Shown here one piece after another: positions 1 to 6,460 of a stretch of 8,733 bases of DNA (position 1 is its first letter; every line of letters begins with the position of its first letter). The notes below the pieces were generated by a model that had not been told where the DNA came from, did not search any database, and saw nothing but the letters and a program-made list of their open reading frames with translations. A program made the translations under genes and the position numbers. The DNA lies in NCBI RefSeq assembly GCF_001039265.1, contig NZ_LFEK01000037.1, positions 7,659-16,391 of the forward strand, given 5' to 3'. The DNA comes from Synechococcus sp. GFB01. GTDB taxonomy: Bacteria; Cyanobacteriota; Cyanobacteriia; PCC-6307; Cyanobiaceae.

Positions 1-1
1 G

Positions 2-340
2 CTGCCGGTGGGTCTGACCATCGCCGCGGTGCTGATGCTGCTGGCACGGCCGCTGAGCGTGCTCTGCTTCCAGCGCTTCTCACCCTTCCACTGGCGTGAT
101 TCGGCCCTGATCGCCTGGTGCGGGCTGCGCGGCGCTGTTCCCCTCGCCCTCTCCTTCAACCTGGTGATGGCGATCCCCACCCTGCGCGGCCTGGAACCCG
201 GTCTGGCGGATCAGCTGGCGCAGAACGCCCAGAGCATCGTGTTCATCGTGGTGATCTTCAATCTGCTGGTACAGGGCCTCTCCCTGCCTCACCTGTGCCG
301 CTGGCTCAACGGCCCAGCAGAGCCCGCGTCGTCTTCGTGA
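2..340 (+). CDS. Na+/H+ antiporter, CPA1 type, C-terminal fragment
   Basis: This is the 3' end of a membrane cation:proton antiporter that exchanges Na+ or K+ for H+. The reading frame is open from base 2, so the start lies outside the window; 112 residues are visible. Seen: hydrophobic segments at about fragment residues 3-20, 33-58 and 76-96, and the stretch CGLRGAVPLALSF at residues 40-52. That stretch matches the conserved LRGAVP signature of NhaP/CvrA-type CPA1 exchangers. The end, LLVQGLSLPHLCRWL, is the usual last transmembrane helix of this family. After it comes a short polar tail and TGA at 338-340, with no cytoplasmic regulatory domain. The last 35 bp overlap the convergent gene on the other strand. 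Which ion it carries, and which CPA1 subfamily it belongs to, cannot be judged from the tail alone. Confidence 0.85.
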   Translation: MPVGLTIAAVLMLLARPLSVLCFQRFSPFHWRDSALIAWCGLRGAVPLALSFNLVMAIPTLRGLEPGLADQLAQNAQSIVFIVVIFNLLVQGLSLPHLCRWLNGPAEPASSS

Positions 341-716
341 GGCCGGCCATGGTGGCGGGCAGGTAAGGGCCCCGGGTCATCCTGCCGCCCACCCGCAGCA
401 ACAGACCCGAGAGCAGCAGATTCAGGCCGGCCACCACCAGCGCCGCCTGGGTCCAGGGCCAGCCTTGCTGCAGATGCAGCCAGAGCAGCAGTGCCAGCTC
501 GGCGGCCACGAGGGCCAGCAGCAGCGCCACCAGACCGCCCATCAGCAGCACCGCGCCGCCGATCAGGCGGCGCTTCTCCCGATCGGCCTCCTGCAGGGCG
601 ATGCGCACATGCAGATCCATCACCGAGGTCATCAGGGCGCCGACCCGGCCGGCGGCCTCCCGCCCCACGCCGCGCTGGCGGGCCTGCGACTGATCCGTGT
701 CGTTCGGGGGTGTCAT
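306..716 (-). CDS. Phage-holin-superfamily III / YqjE-like membrane protein
   Basis: A 136-residue small membrane protein of the PF07332 type, annotated 'phage holin family' or YqjE-like. Seen: a polar N-terminus (about residues 1-45), then two strongly hydrophobic stretches, about 52-82 (GGAVLLMGGLVALLLALVAA within it) and 88-108, and a basic C-terminal tail (GGRMTRG...TKTTRALLGR). In the family the N-terminal helix is amphipathic and followed by a hairpin of membrane helices, which fits here. The ATG at 714-716 lies 5 bp after the stop of the upstream gene, so the two must be co-transcribed. No clear Shine-Dalgarno is seen; translation may be coupled. Despite the family name, nothing around it is phage-like, and a lysis role is not supported. 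In enterobacteria a DUF883 gene (yqjD) precedes a gene of this family (yqjE), as here. The exact function is unknown. Confidence 0.75.
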   Translation of the reverse strand: MTPPNDTDQSQARQRGVGREAAGRVGALMTSVMDLHVRIALQEADREKRRLIGGAVLLMGGLVALLLALVAAELALLLWLHLQQGWPWTQAALVVAGLNLLLSGLLLRVGGRMTRGPYLPATMAGLTKTTRALLGR

Positions 717-721
717 GACGG

Positions 722-1210
722 TCAGGGCGACGACGGCCAGCCAGCAGCAGGCCCAGCAGCCACCCCCACGCCGGCGGCGATGCCGATCGCCAGCAGCGGC
801 CGCTCGCGCACCGGCTTCTCGAGGCGCGGCCGCAGCGTGGCATTGAGCTCATCGAGCAGCCGCTCGAGCTGGGCCTCCAGCGGCTCCAGCTGATCGGCCA
901 GCCGGCCGGTCTGCTCACCCGCCACGTCCATCAGCTCCAGCAGCTGCTGCTTCACCACCGTGGCGGTGCGGCCGGTCTGGCCGGCGATCGCGCCGGCCAG
1001 CTCATCGAGGCTGCCGCGGCTGGCCTCCAGGGTGTGGCGGGCCACGTCCGGCCAGCGCTTCTGGATCGCAGGCAGCCACTCCTCGAAGCGATCCATCAGG
1101 CCGGTGCGGCCGGAATGGGATGGAGCCGCCTCCGAACTCGCCCCGTCGGGCGCATCGGGCGCATCGGTTACGGGGTCGCGGGGGGGTTCGGGGGGCATCT
1201 CCGAAGTCAT
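722..1210 (-). CDS. YqjD/DUF883-like membrane-anchored helical protein, probable frame error in tail
   Basis: About 162 residues from ATG at 1208-1210. A GTG at 1238-1240 would add 10 residues, but ATG is preferred. Seen: a Pro/Asp-rich disordered N-terminus (about 1-35), then long amphipathic helix (LDELAGAIAGQTGRTATVV, LLDELNATLRPRLEKPVRER), and a C-terminal glycine-rich hydrophobic segment starting ERPLLAIGIAAGVG. This matches the DUF883 plan, in which a soluble helix ends in a 'VRE.P....GIAAGVG..LG.LL.RR' anchor; E. coli YqjD is an inner-membrane protein that binds ribosomes. As read, the end is the weak VAAGPAAGWPSSP. One base over, the same DNA encodes WLLGLLLAGRRRP, the expected anchor. 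An extra base in the C-run at 763-767 and a missing base in the G-run at 725-727 would restore it with the same stop codon. The family call is moderate, based on pattern and on the YqjE-like partner downstream. Confidence 0.65.
   Translation of the reverse strand: MTSEMPPEPPRDPVTDAPDAPDGASSEAAPSHSGRTGLMDRFEEWLPAIQKRWPDVARHTLEASRGSLDELAGAIAGQTGRTATVVKQQLLELMDVAGEQTGRLADQLEPLEAQLERLLDELNATLRPRLEKPVRERPLLAIGIAAGVGVAAGPAAGWPSSP
725..767 (-). other. Probable compensating frame errors in the YqjD-like tail
   Basis: On the coding strand, the G5 run (763-767 here) and the CCC before TGA (725-727 here) bracket a segment that reads VAAGPAAGWPSSP in frame but WLLGLLLAGRRRP one base over. Removing one G and adding one C gives GVGWLLGLLLAGRRRP and stop at the same TGA (722-724). 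Seen directly: both readings. Inferred: that the second is the true one. Confidence 0.5.
984..991. repeat. HIP1 octamer GCGATCGC
   Basis: Perfect copy of the highly iterated palindrome HIP1, over-represented in many cyanobacterial genomes, here inside the YqjD-like coding region. It supports the lineage; no local function is implied. Confidence 0.75.
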
Positions 1211-1255
1211 GGTGCGGTTCCGACCCGGGCTGATGAGCACAAGCTAAGGATGGGG

Positions 1256-1283
1256 TTGAGCTTGGGGAACCCTCCGCTACATT
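1256..1283 (+). promoter_or_regulatory. Candidate sigma-70-type promoter for smc
   Basis: TTGAGC at 1256-1261 and TACATT at 1278-1283 are separated by 16 bp; each matches its consensus at four of six positions. They stand out in otherwise GC-rich DNA and lie 24 bp before the smc start codon, which predicts a leader of roughly 18 nt. They sit in the 97-bp spacer between two divergent genes. No equally good promoter is visible for the minus-strand pair. This is pattern matching by eye only. Confidence 0.4.
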
Positions 1284-1307
1284 TCAGCTGCTCGGCGCAC
1301 GGGCCTC

Positions 1308-4300
1308 TTGGTTCACATCAAGCAGGTCGAGCTGCATCAGTTCAAGTCCTTCGGCGGGTCGATGGCGATCCCGCTGGAGACCGGTTTCACGGTGGTCACC
1401 GGACCCAACGGCTCCGGCAAGAGCAACATCCTCGATGCCGTTCTGTTCTGCCTGGGTCTGGCCAGCAGCCGCGGCATGCGGGCCGAGCGGCTGCCCGACC
1501 TCATCAACAGCGCCATGCAGCGGGCCGGCAAGGCCGCCGAAACCTGGGTGAGCGTGTGCTTCGACCTCGGCGACTGGCAGCCCGATGCGGCGGAAGTAGG
1601 GCTCGAGCCGCCCGAGGAAGGCCCCTGGATCAAGCCAGGGCAGCGCGAATGGACCGTGAGCCGGCGGCTGCGGGTGGCACCGGGCGGTACCTATGCCAGC
1701 AGCTTCAGCGCCGACGGCGTGCCCTGCAACCTGCAGCAGCTGCAGACCCAGCTGCGCCGGCTGCGGGTGGATCCCGAGGGCAGCAACGTGGTGATGCAGG
1801 GCGACGTGACCCGCATCGTGTCGATGAGCGCCCGTGACCGGCGCGGCATCATCGACGAGCTGGCCGGCGTGGCCCTGTTCGACAGCCGCATCGAGCAGAC
1901 CCGCACCAAGCTCGATGAGGTGCAGGAGCGTCAGGAGCGCTGCGCGATCGTGCAGCAGGAACTGCTGGCGAGCCGCCAGAAGCTGGAGCGCGACTGCGCC
2001 AAGGCCCGCACCTATCAGGCCCTGCGCGAGCGCCACCACACCGGCCGGCTGCAGGAGCAGGTGCTGGCCTTCGAGGCGGCCCAGGCCGCTCTGGCGGAGC
2101 TGGAGCGACGTCAGCAGTCCCTCAGCCGCCAGCAGGCCGACGACCGCGAGGCCCTGGCGGCGGCAGAGCAGGCGGTGACCGCTGCCGCCAGGGCGCTCGA
2201 GGAGCTCCAGGCCGAGGTCAAGGCCCTGGGCGAGGACCAGCTCCTGGCGGTGCAGGCTGAGCTGGCGGGGCTGGAGGCCAGCGGCCGTGAGCTGGCCCGC
2301 CAGGCCGAGGGCCATCAGCAGCAGGCCGAAACGCTGCAGCGCCAGCGCCTCGAGCTGCAGCGCCAGCAGGGCGAGCTGCGTCAGCAGCTGCAGACGCTCG
2401 AACGGGAGGCCGACCCTGCGACCTGGAGGCCGCCGAGGCGGCCTGCCGCAGCGCTGAAGCGGCCGTGGATCTCTCCCGCCGCCGGCTCGGCGAGGTGGCG
2501 GGGCGCTCCGGCAGCTGGCTGGAGGAGCAGAAACGCCGCAGCCAGAGTCGCCAGGAGCTCAGCGAGCGCATCGGCCCCCTGGAGGCCGAGCGGCAGCAGC
2601 TCGGCGAGCGCTGCCGCCAGAGCCTCGAGCGGCTGAGCGAACTCCAGGCTGAGCAGCAGCAGGAGGGCGCCAGCAACCGCAGCACCGAAGATCTGCTCGC
2701 TGCCCGCGACCAGGAATGGCAACAGCTGCTCGAGGCGATCCGCAGCCATCAGCGCCAAGTGCAGGAGCTGGCCGAGGATCTGGCCCTGCAGCAGCGCACC
2801 CGCAGCCGGCTCGAACAGGAGCAGACCCAGCTGGAGCGGGAGATCGCCAGGCTCGACAGTCGCCGCGAAACCCTTCAGGAAAGCCGCGGCACCGGTGCCC
2901 TGCGGGTGCTGCTCGAGGCCGGCCTGGAGGGGATCCACGGTCCGGTGGCCCAGCTGGGGGAGGTGGAGGAGCGGCACCGCCTTGCCCTGGAGGTGGCGGC
3001 CGGCGCCCGCCTCGCCCAGGTGGTGGTCGATGACGACCGCATCGGCGCCCGGGCGATCGAGCTGCTCAAGAGCCGCCGCGCCGGCCGGCTCACCTTCCTG
3101 CCGCTGAACAAGATCCGCGCCGGCGGCTCCGCCGTCGGCAGCGCTGCCCTGCAGGCGGGGCGCCGGGCCGGCGACAGGCACCGGCGGCGGCGGGTTGGTG
3201 GGCCGGGCCGTGGATCTGGTGCGCCACGAGCCGGTCTATGCCGAGGTCTTCCGCTACGTGTTCGGCGACACCCTGGTGTTCGACAACCTGGCCAACGCCC
3301 GGCGCGAACTGGGTCGCTGCCGCGCCGTGACCCTCGAGGGGGACCTGCTGGAGAAGAGCGGGGCCATGACCGGCGGCAGCCTGCAGCAGCGCGGCGGCCA
3401 GCTGAGCTTCGGCCGCAGCAGCGAGGGGGATGAGGCCGAGCCGCTGCGGCGCCGGCTGCTGGAGCTGGGCGAGAGCCTGCTGGCCTGCCGGCGCCGGGAG
3501 CACGAGCTCGGCCAGGCCCTGGAAGCCCAGCGGCCCCAGCTGCTGCAGGCGCAGCAGCGTCAGGCGGCCCTCGAAGCCGAGCGCAGCGCCGCCCAGCGCT
3601 CCCTGGCGCCGCAACGGCAGCGGCAGGAGCAGCGGGCCGAGCGCCTGGCCCAGCTGCAGCAGGCGCTGCAGCGCGATCAGCAGCGCCAGAGCGAGCTGGA
3701 GCAGCAGCTCACGCCGCTGCAGAACCAGCTCGCCGCCCTGCAGCAGCAGGAGGCGACGGCCCAGGCCTCCGGCGATGGCGCCCACTGGCAGGGGTTGCAG
3801 CAGGAGCTGGAGTCCGCCGATCAGGCCCTGGGCGCGGCCCGCCAGCGGCGTGATGCCCTGCTGGCGGAGCGGCGGGAACGGTCGCTGGCGGCCGAGCGGC
3901 TGCGCAGCCAGCAGGAGAGTCTGGCCAGCGAGGAGCAGCGCCTGGTGGCGGCGGTGAACGCCCTGGTGGCCGAGCGGGCCGGCTGGAAGGAGCGCCAGCA
4001 GGCCGATCAGAGCAAACGCACGGCACTCGAAAGCCAGCAGAGCGAGCTGCAGACGCGCTTCGGCGAGCGCCGCCGCGCCCGCGACGCCGCCGAGGCCCAG
4101 CTCGGGGCCCAGCGGCAGGCCCTGCAGCAGAAGCAGTGGGAGCTGCAGCGCCTCGCCGAGGAGCTGGCAAGCCTGGCCGAGCAGCAGCAGCGCAGCGAAC
4201 AGCAGCGGCTCTCCCAGCTGGAGCGGGAGCTGCCCGATCCCCTGCCCGAGCTGCCCGAGGCGGTGAGAGAGGCGGGTCTGGAGGCGCTGCAGAGCGAGCT

Positions 4301-4925
4301 GCGCAGCCTCCAGGCCCGCCTGGAGGCCCTCGAACCGGTCAACATGCTGGCTCTCGAGGAACTCGAGCAGCTGGAGCAGCGACTGGCCGATCTGGAGGAG
4401 CGGCTGGCCGTGCTCAGCACCGAGCGCGAGGAGCTGCTGCTGCGCATCGAAACGGTGGCAACCCTGCGTCAGGAGGCGTTTCTGGAGGCCTTCAACGCCG
4501 TGGACGGCCACTTCCGCACGATCTTCGCCGAGCTCTCCGATGGCGAGGGCCACCTGCAGCTGGAGAACCCCGAAGCACCGCTGGAAGGAGGTCTCACCCT
4601 GGTCGCCCATCCCAAGGGCAAGGCGGTGCGGCGGCTGGCGGCGATGAGCGGCGGCGAGAAATCGCTCACGGCCCTCAGCTTCCTGTTCGCCCTGCAGCGC
4701 TTCCGCCCCTCCCCCTTCTACGCGCTCGATGAGGTCGACAGCTTCCTCGATGGCGTCAACGTGGAGCGCCTGGCCGGCCTGATCGCCCGCCAGGCCGATG
4801 CGGCTCAGTTTCTGGTGGTGAGCCACCGGCGCCCGATGATCGCCGCCGCCACCCGCACGATCGGGGTCACCCAGGCCCGCGGCGCCCACACCCAGGTGGT
4901 GGGATTGCCGCCCGCCGCGGCCTGA
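1308..4925 (+). CDS. smc: Chromosome segregation protein SMC (interrupted by two apparent frameshifts)
   Basis: SMC is the ATPase of the bacterial condensin, which dimerises and loops DNA to organise and segregate chromosomes. Corrected for two one-base errors, the product is about 1205 residues, the normal length for the family. Seen in order: N-terminal ATPase head with Walker A GPNGSGKS at residues 32-39 and the VMQGDV Q-loop (Q164); coiled coil about 170-520, rich in Gln, Glu and Leu; hinge about 535-690 (GIHGPVAQLGEVE, FLPLNKIRA, LVGRAVDLV, GDTLVF, AMTGGSLQQRGG); second coil to about 1000; EPVNMLALEE at 1009; signature MSGGEKSL near 1113-1120; Walker B FYALDEVD with D1141-E1142; and a D-loop/switch ending in VVSHR. 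The TTG start gives MVHIKQVEL, the expected N-terminus. No Shine-Dalgarno is visible. The coding frame shifts near 2414-2416 and back near 3157-3160, so as written the gene yields only a 442-residue truncated product. The PRC-barrel gene follows 43 bp downstream. Confidence 0.93.
2414..2416 (+). other. Frame break 1 in smc (one base missing in a C run)
   Basis: Up to here the frame reads QTLEREAD; after it, coding sense continues one frame over as DLEAAEAACRSAEAAVDLSR. Making CCC into CCCC joins them as EREADPCDLEAAE. The old frame continues as Pro/Arg/Ala-rich noise to a stop at 2634-2636. The break is in the first coiled coil, about residue 369. Confidence 0.85.
3157..3160 (+). other. Frame break 2 in smc (one extra base in a G run)
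   Basis: Before this run the frame reads FLPLNKIRAGGSAVGSAALQAG; beyond it, sense continues one frame over as LVGRAVDLVRHEPVYAEVF. Dropping one G from GGGG gives LQAGAGPATGTGGGGLVGRA without interruption. The break lies in the hinge, about residue 617, and restores the original frame, so the two smc breaks cancel in net length. Confidence 0.85.
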
Positions 4926-4943
4926 GCCCACCGATGCGCTGCT

Positions 4944-4951
4944 GCGATCGC
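4944..4951. repeat. HIP1 octamer GCGATCGC
   Basis: Perfect HIP1 palindrome in the 43-bp gap between smc and the PRC-barrel gene, just before the AAGGGAG ribosome-binding site of the latter. Confidence 0.75.
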
Positions 4952-4968
4952 TAAGGGAGAATGCGGCG

Positions 4969-5976
4969 ATGACGATGACCCCACCCAGCAGCGACCCCGC
5001 CGCACCACCCAGCGACCGCCTCTGGCTGCGCTCGGAGCTGATGGGCACCCAGGTGATCACCCGCGACACCGGTCGCCGCCTCGGCGTGGTGGGCGAGGTG
5101 GTGGTCGACATCGACCGGCGCGAAGTGGTGGCCCTCGGCCTGCGCGACAACCCGCTGACCCGCTTCCTGCCGGGCCTGCCGCGCTGGATGCCGCTCGATC
5201 GCATCCGCCAGGTGGGCGATGTGATCCTGGTGGATTCGGTCGACTCGCTCGCCGAGGGGTTCAACCCCGATCGCTACAGCAAGGTGATCAACTGCCAGGT
5301 GGTCACCGAAGCGGGCCAGCAGCTGGGCAAGGTGCTGGGCTTCAGCTTCGACATCGAGACCGGCGAACTCACCACCCTGGTGCTGGGCGCGCTCGGGATC
5401 CCGCTGCTGGGCGAAGGGGTGCTGAGCACCTGGGAGCTGGCCGTCGAGGAGATCGTCTCCAGCGGGCCCGACCGGATCATCGTGTACGAGGGGGCCGAGG
5501 AGAAGCTCCGGCAGCTGGGCACAGGCCTGCTCGAGAAGCTGGGCATCGGCGGGCCCAGCTGGGAGCAGGAGGAGCGGGAGCGCTACCGCAGCGGCATGGT
5601 GCCGGTGGAGAACCAGCTGGCTCCGGGCCTGCCCGCGGCTGCCGAGCAGCGGCGCATCCAGCCCGCCACCAGCCGGGCCTTCCAACCGGAGGAGGAGCTC
5701 GATTATGTGGAGCTCGACGAACGGCGCGAGCGCGAACCGCTGCGCCGCCGCCGCTACCTCGAGGAGGAGCCCGACCCGCGCTCTGAGCCCGGCCGTTACG
5801 CCCCCGAGCGCAGCAGCCGCGAGCGGGAGCCGCTCGATCTGGATCAGGATCGCCGCGACCGCTACGACGATCAGCCCAGGCAGCTGCAGGCCCGGCCCCG
5901 ACCGGTGCGTGAATCCCGGCCTCCCGGCAATCAGCCGCTCGATGTCGACGCCGAGGATCTGGCGGATCCCTGGTAG
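4969..5976 (+). CDS. Tandem PRC-barrel domain protein
   Basis: A 335-residue soluble protein. Seen: a short Pro-rich N-terminus; a first PRC-barrel-like beta domain at about residues 18-95 (LWLRSELMGTQVITRDTGRR, LGVVGEVVVDIDRREVVALG); a second at about 104-174 (SKVINCQVVTEAGQQLGKVL, FDIETGELTTLVLG, RIIVYEG). A highly charged, Arg/Glu/Pro-rich tail of about 140 residues follows, with no predictable fold, ending DLADPW. PRC barrels are small beta domains first seen in the photosynthetic reaction-centre H subunit and in RimM; they mostly mediate protein or RNA contacts. No membrane segment is evident. The ATG at 4969 has AGGGAG at 4954-4959, 9 nt upstream, the best ribosome-binding site in the window. 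A second ATG two codons on is less well spaced. It lies 43 bp behind smc on the same strand, so co-transcription is likely. Its function is unknown; a link to chromosome organisation is only a positional guess. Confidence 0.85.
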   Translation: MTMTPPSSDPAAPPSDRLWLRSELMGTQVITRDTGRRLGVVGEVVVDIDRREVVALGLRDNPLTRFLPGLPRWMPLDRIRQVGDVILVDSVDSLAEGFNPDRYSKVINCQVVTEAGQQLGKVLGFSFDIETGELTTLVLGALGIPLLGEGVLSTWELAVEEIVSSGPDRIIVYEGAEEKLRQLGTGLLEKLGIGGPSWEQEERERYRSGMVPVENQLAPGLPAAAEQRRIQPATSRAFQPEEELDYVELDERREREPLRRRRYLEEEPDPRSEPGRYAPERSSREREPLDLDQDRRDRYDDQPRQLQARPRPVRESRPPGNQPLDVDAEDLADPW

Positions 5977-5977
5977 G

Positions 5978-5995
5978 GCCCCGCTTCAGCGGGGC
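5978..5995. terminator. Hairpin shared by the convergent PRC-barrel and msrB genes
   Basis: Perfect inverted repeat: GCCCCGC (5978-5984), loop TTCA (5985-5988), GCGGGGC (5989-5995). It begins two bases after the PRC-barrel stop and contains the msrB stop codon in its loop. Position and symmetry suggest a bidirectional terminator, but neither side has a clear T tract, so termination strength is uncertain. Confidence 0.5.
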
Positions 5996-6429
5996 TCAAA
6001 GCGCAGCGAGGCCGAGTTCACGCAGTAGCGCTGCCCGGTGGGCTGAGGGCCGTCGCTGAACACGTGGCCCAGGTGGGCATCACAGTTGGCGCAGCGGATC
6101 TCGGTGCGCACCATGCCGTGGCTGGTGTCGGTGAGGGTGCGGATGGCCGCGGGATTCATCCCATCCCAGAAGCTCGGCCAGCCTGTGCCCGAATCGAACT
6201 TGGCGGCACTGCTGAACAGCTCGGCGTCGCAGCAGATGCACCGGTAGAGCCCAGGCTCCTTGTGGTTCCAGTAGGCGCCGCTGAAGGCCCGCTCGGTGCC
6301 GCCCTGGCGGGCGATGCGGAACTGCTCGGGCGTGAGCTGCTGCCGCCAGCGCTCCTCCTCCTGGCCACGGGCCAGACCGCTGTCAAGACCGCAGGCGGAG
6401 GGGTCATCGGGATTGCGTGGGGCGGCCAT
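5986..6429 (-). CDS. msrB: Peptide-methionine (R)-S-oxide reductase MsrB
   Basis: MsrB reduces methionine-R-sulfoxide in proteins back to methionine, repairing oxidative damage in the cytoplasm. The product is 147 residues, a usual length. Seen: [20 protein letters not shown] at residues 32-51; the zinc-binding pairs C64/C67 (CICC) and C113/C116 (CANC); GTGWPSFW at 81-88; [10 protein letters not shown] at 119-128; and [11 protein letters not shown] at 134-144, whose C136 is the catalytic cysteine. C66 is an extra cysteine inside the first pair. All key residues are present, so it should be active. The start is ATG at 6427-6429, 32 residues before the conserved domain. The frame stays open further upstream, but that extension is Arg/Cys-rich and overlaps the neighbouring gene. 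It lies 31 bp downstream of the glycosyltransferase on the same strand, possibly co-transcribed. The stop codon sits in a hairpin loop. Confidence 0.95.
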   Translation of the reverse strand: MAAPRNPDDPSACGLDSGLARGQEEERWRQQLTPEQFRIARQGGTERAFSGAYWNHKEPGLYRCICCDAELFSSAAKFDSGTGWPSFWDGMNPAAIRTLTDTSHGMVRTEIRCANCDAHLGHVFSDGPQPTGQRYCVNSASLRFEPR

Positions 6430-6431
6430 CG

Positions 6432-6439
6432 GCGATCGC
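6432..6439. repeat. HIP1 octamer GCGATCGC
   Basis: Perfect HIP1 palindrome immediately upstream of the msrB start codon, in the 31-bp gap to the glycosyltransferase gene. Confidence 0.75.
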
Positions 6440-6460
6440 AGGCTGCAACGGCCTCCAACC

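Noticed and set aside
306..716. A phage lysis holin or prophage remnant
   Set aside because: No endolysin, integrase or other phage gene is nearby. The family name covers cellular YqjE-like proteins, and the partner gene supports that reading.
1284..2315. A 343-codon minus-strand frame over the start of smc
   Set aside because: Antisense to the SMC Walker A head domain and first coil; composition is typical of a shadow frame.
2414..3160. Programmed ribosomal frameshifting in smc
   Set aside because: Neither site has a classical slippery heptamer with a downstream stimulator that I can see, two opposite shifts would be needed, and other genes show the same type of homopolymer break.
3480..4450. 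CAG/CTG-rich stretches that look like a repeat array
   Set aside because: They follow the Gln/Leu/Glu heptad-like composition of the SMC coiled coil and have no fixed repeat unit or spacing.
3090..5264. A 724-codon open frame on the minus strand antisense to smc
   Set aside because: It is Leu/Gln/Gly-rich with no domain pattern and lies opposite strongly supported smc and PRC-barrel coding. Long antisense frames are expected opposite GC-rich codon usage.
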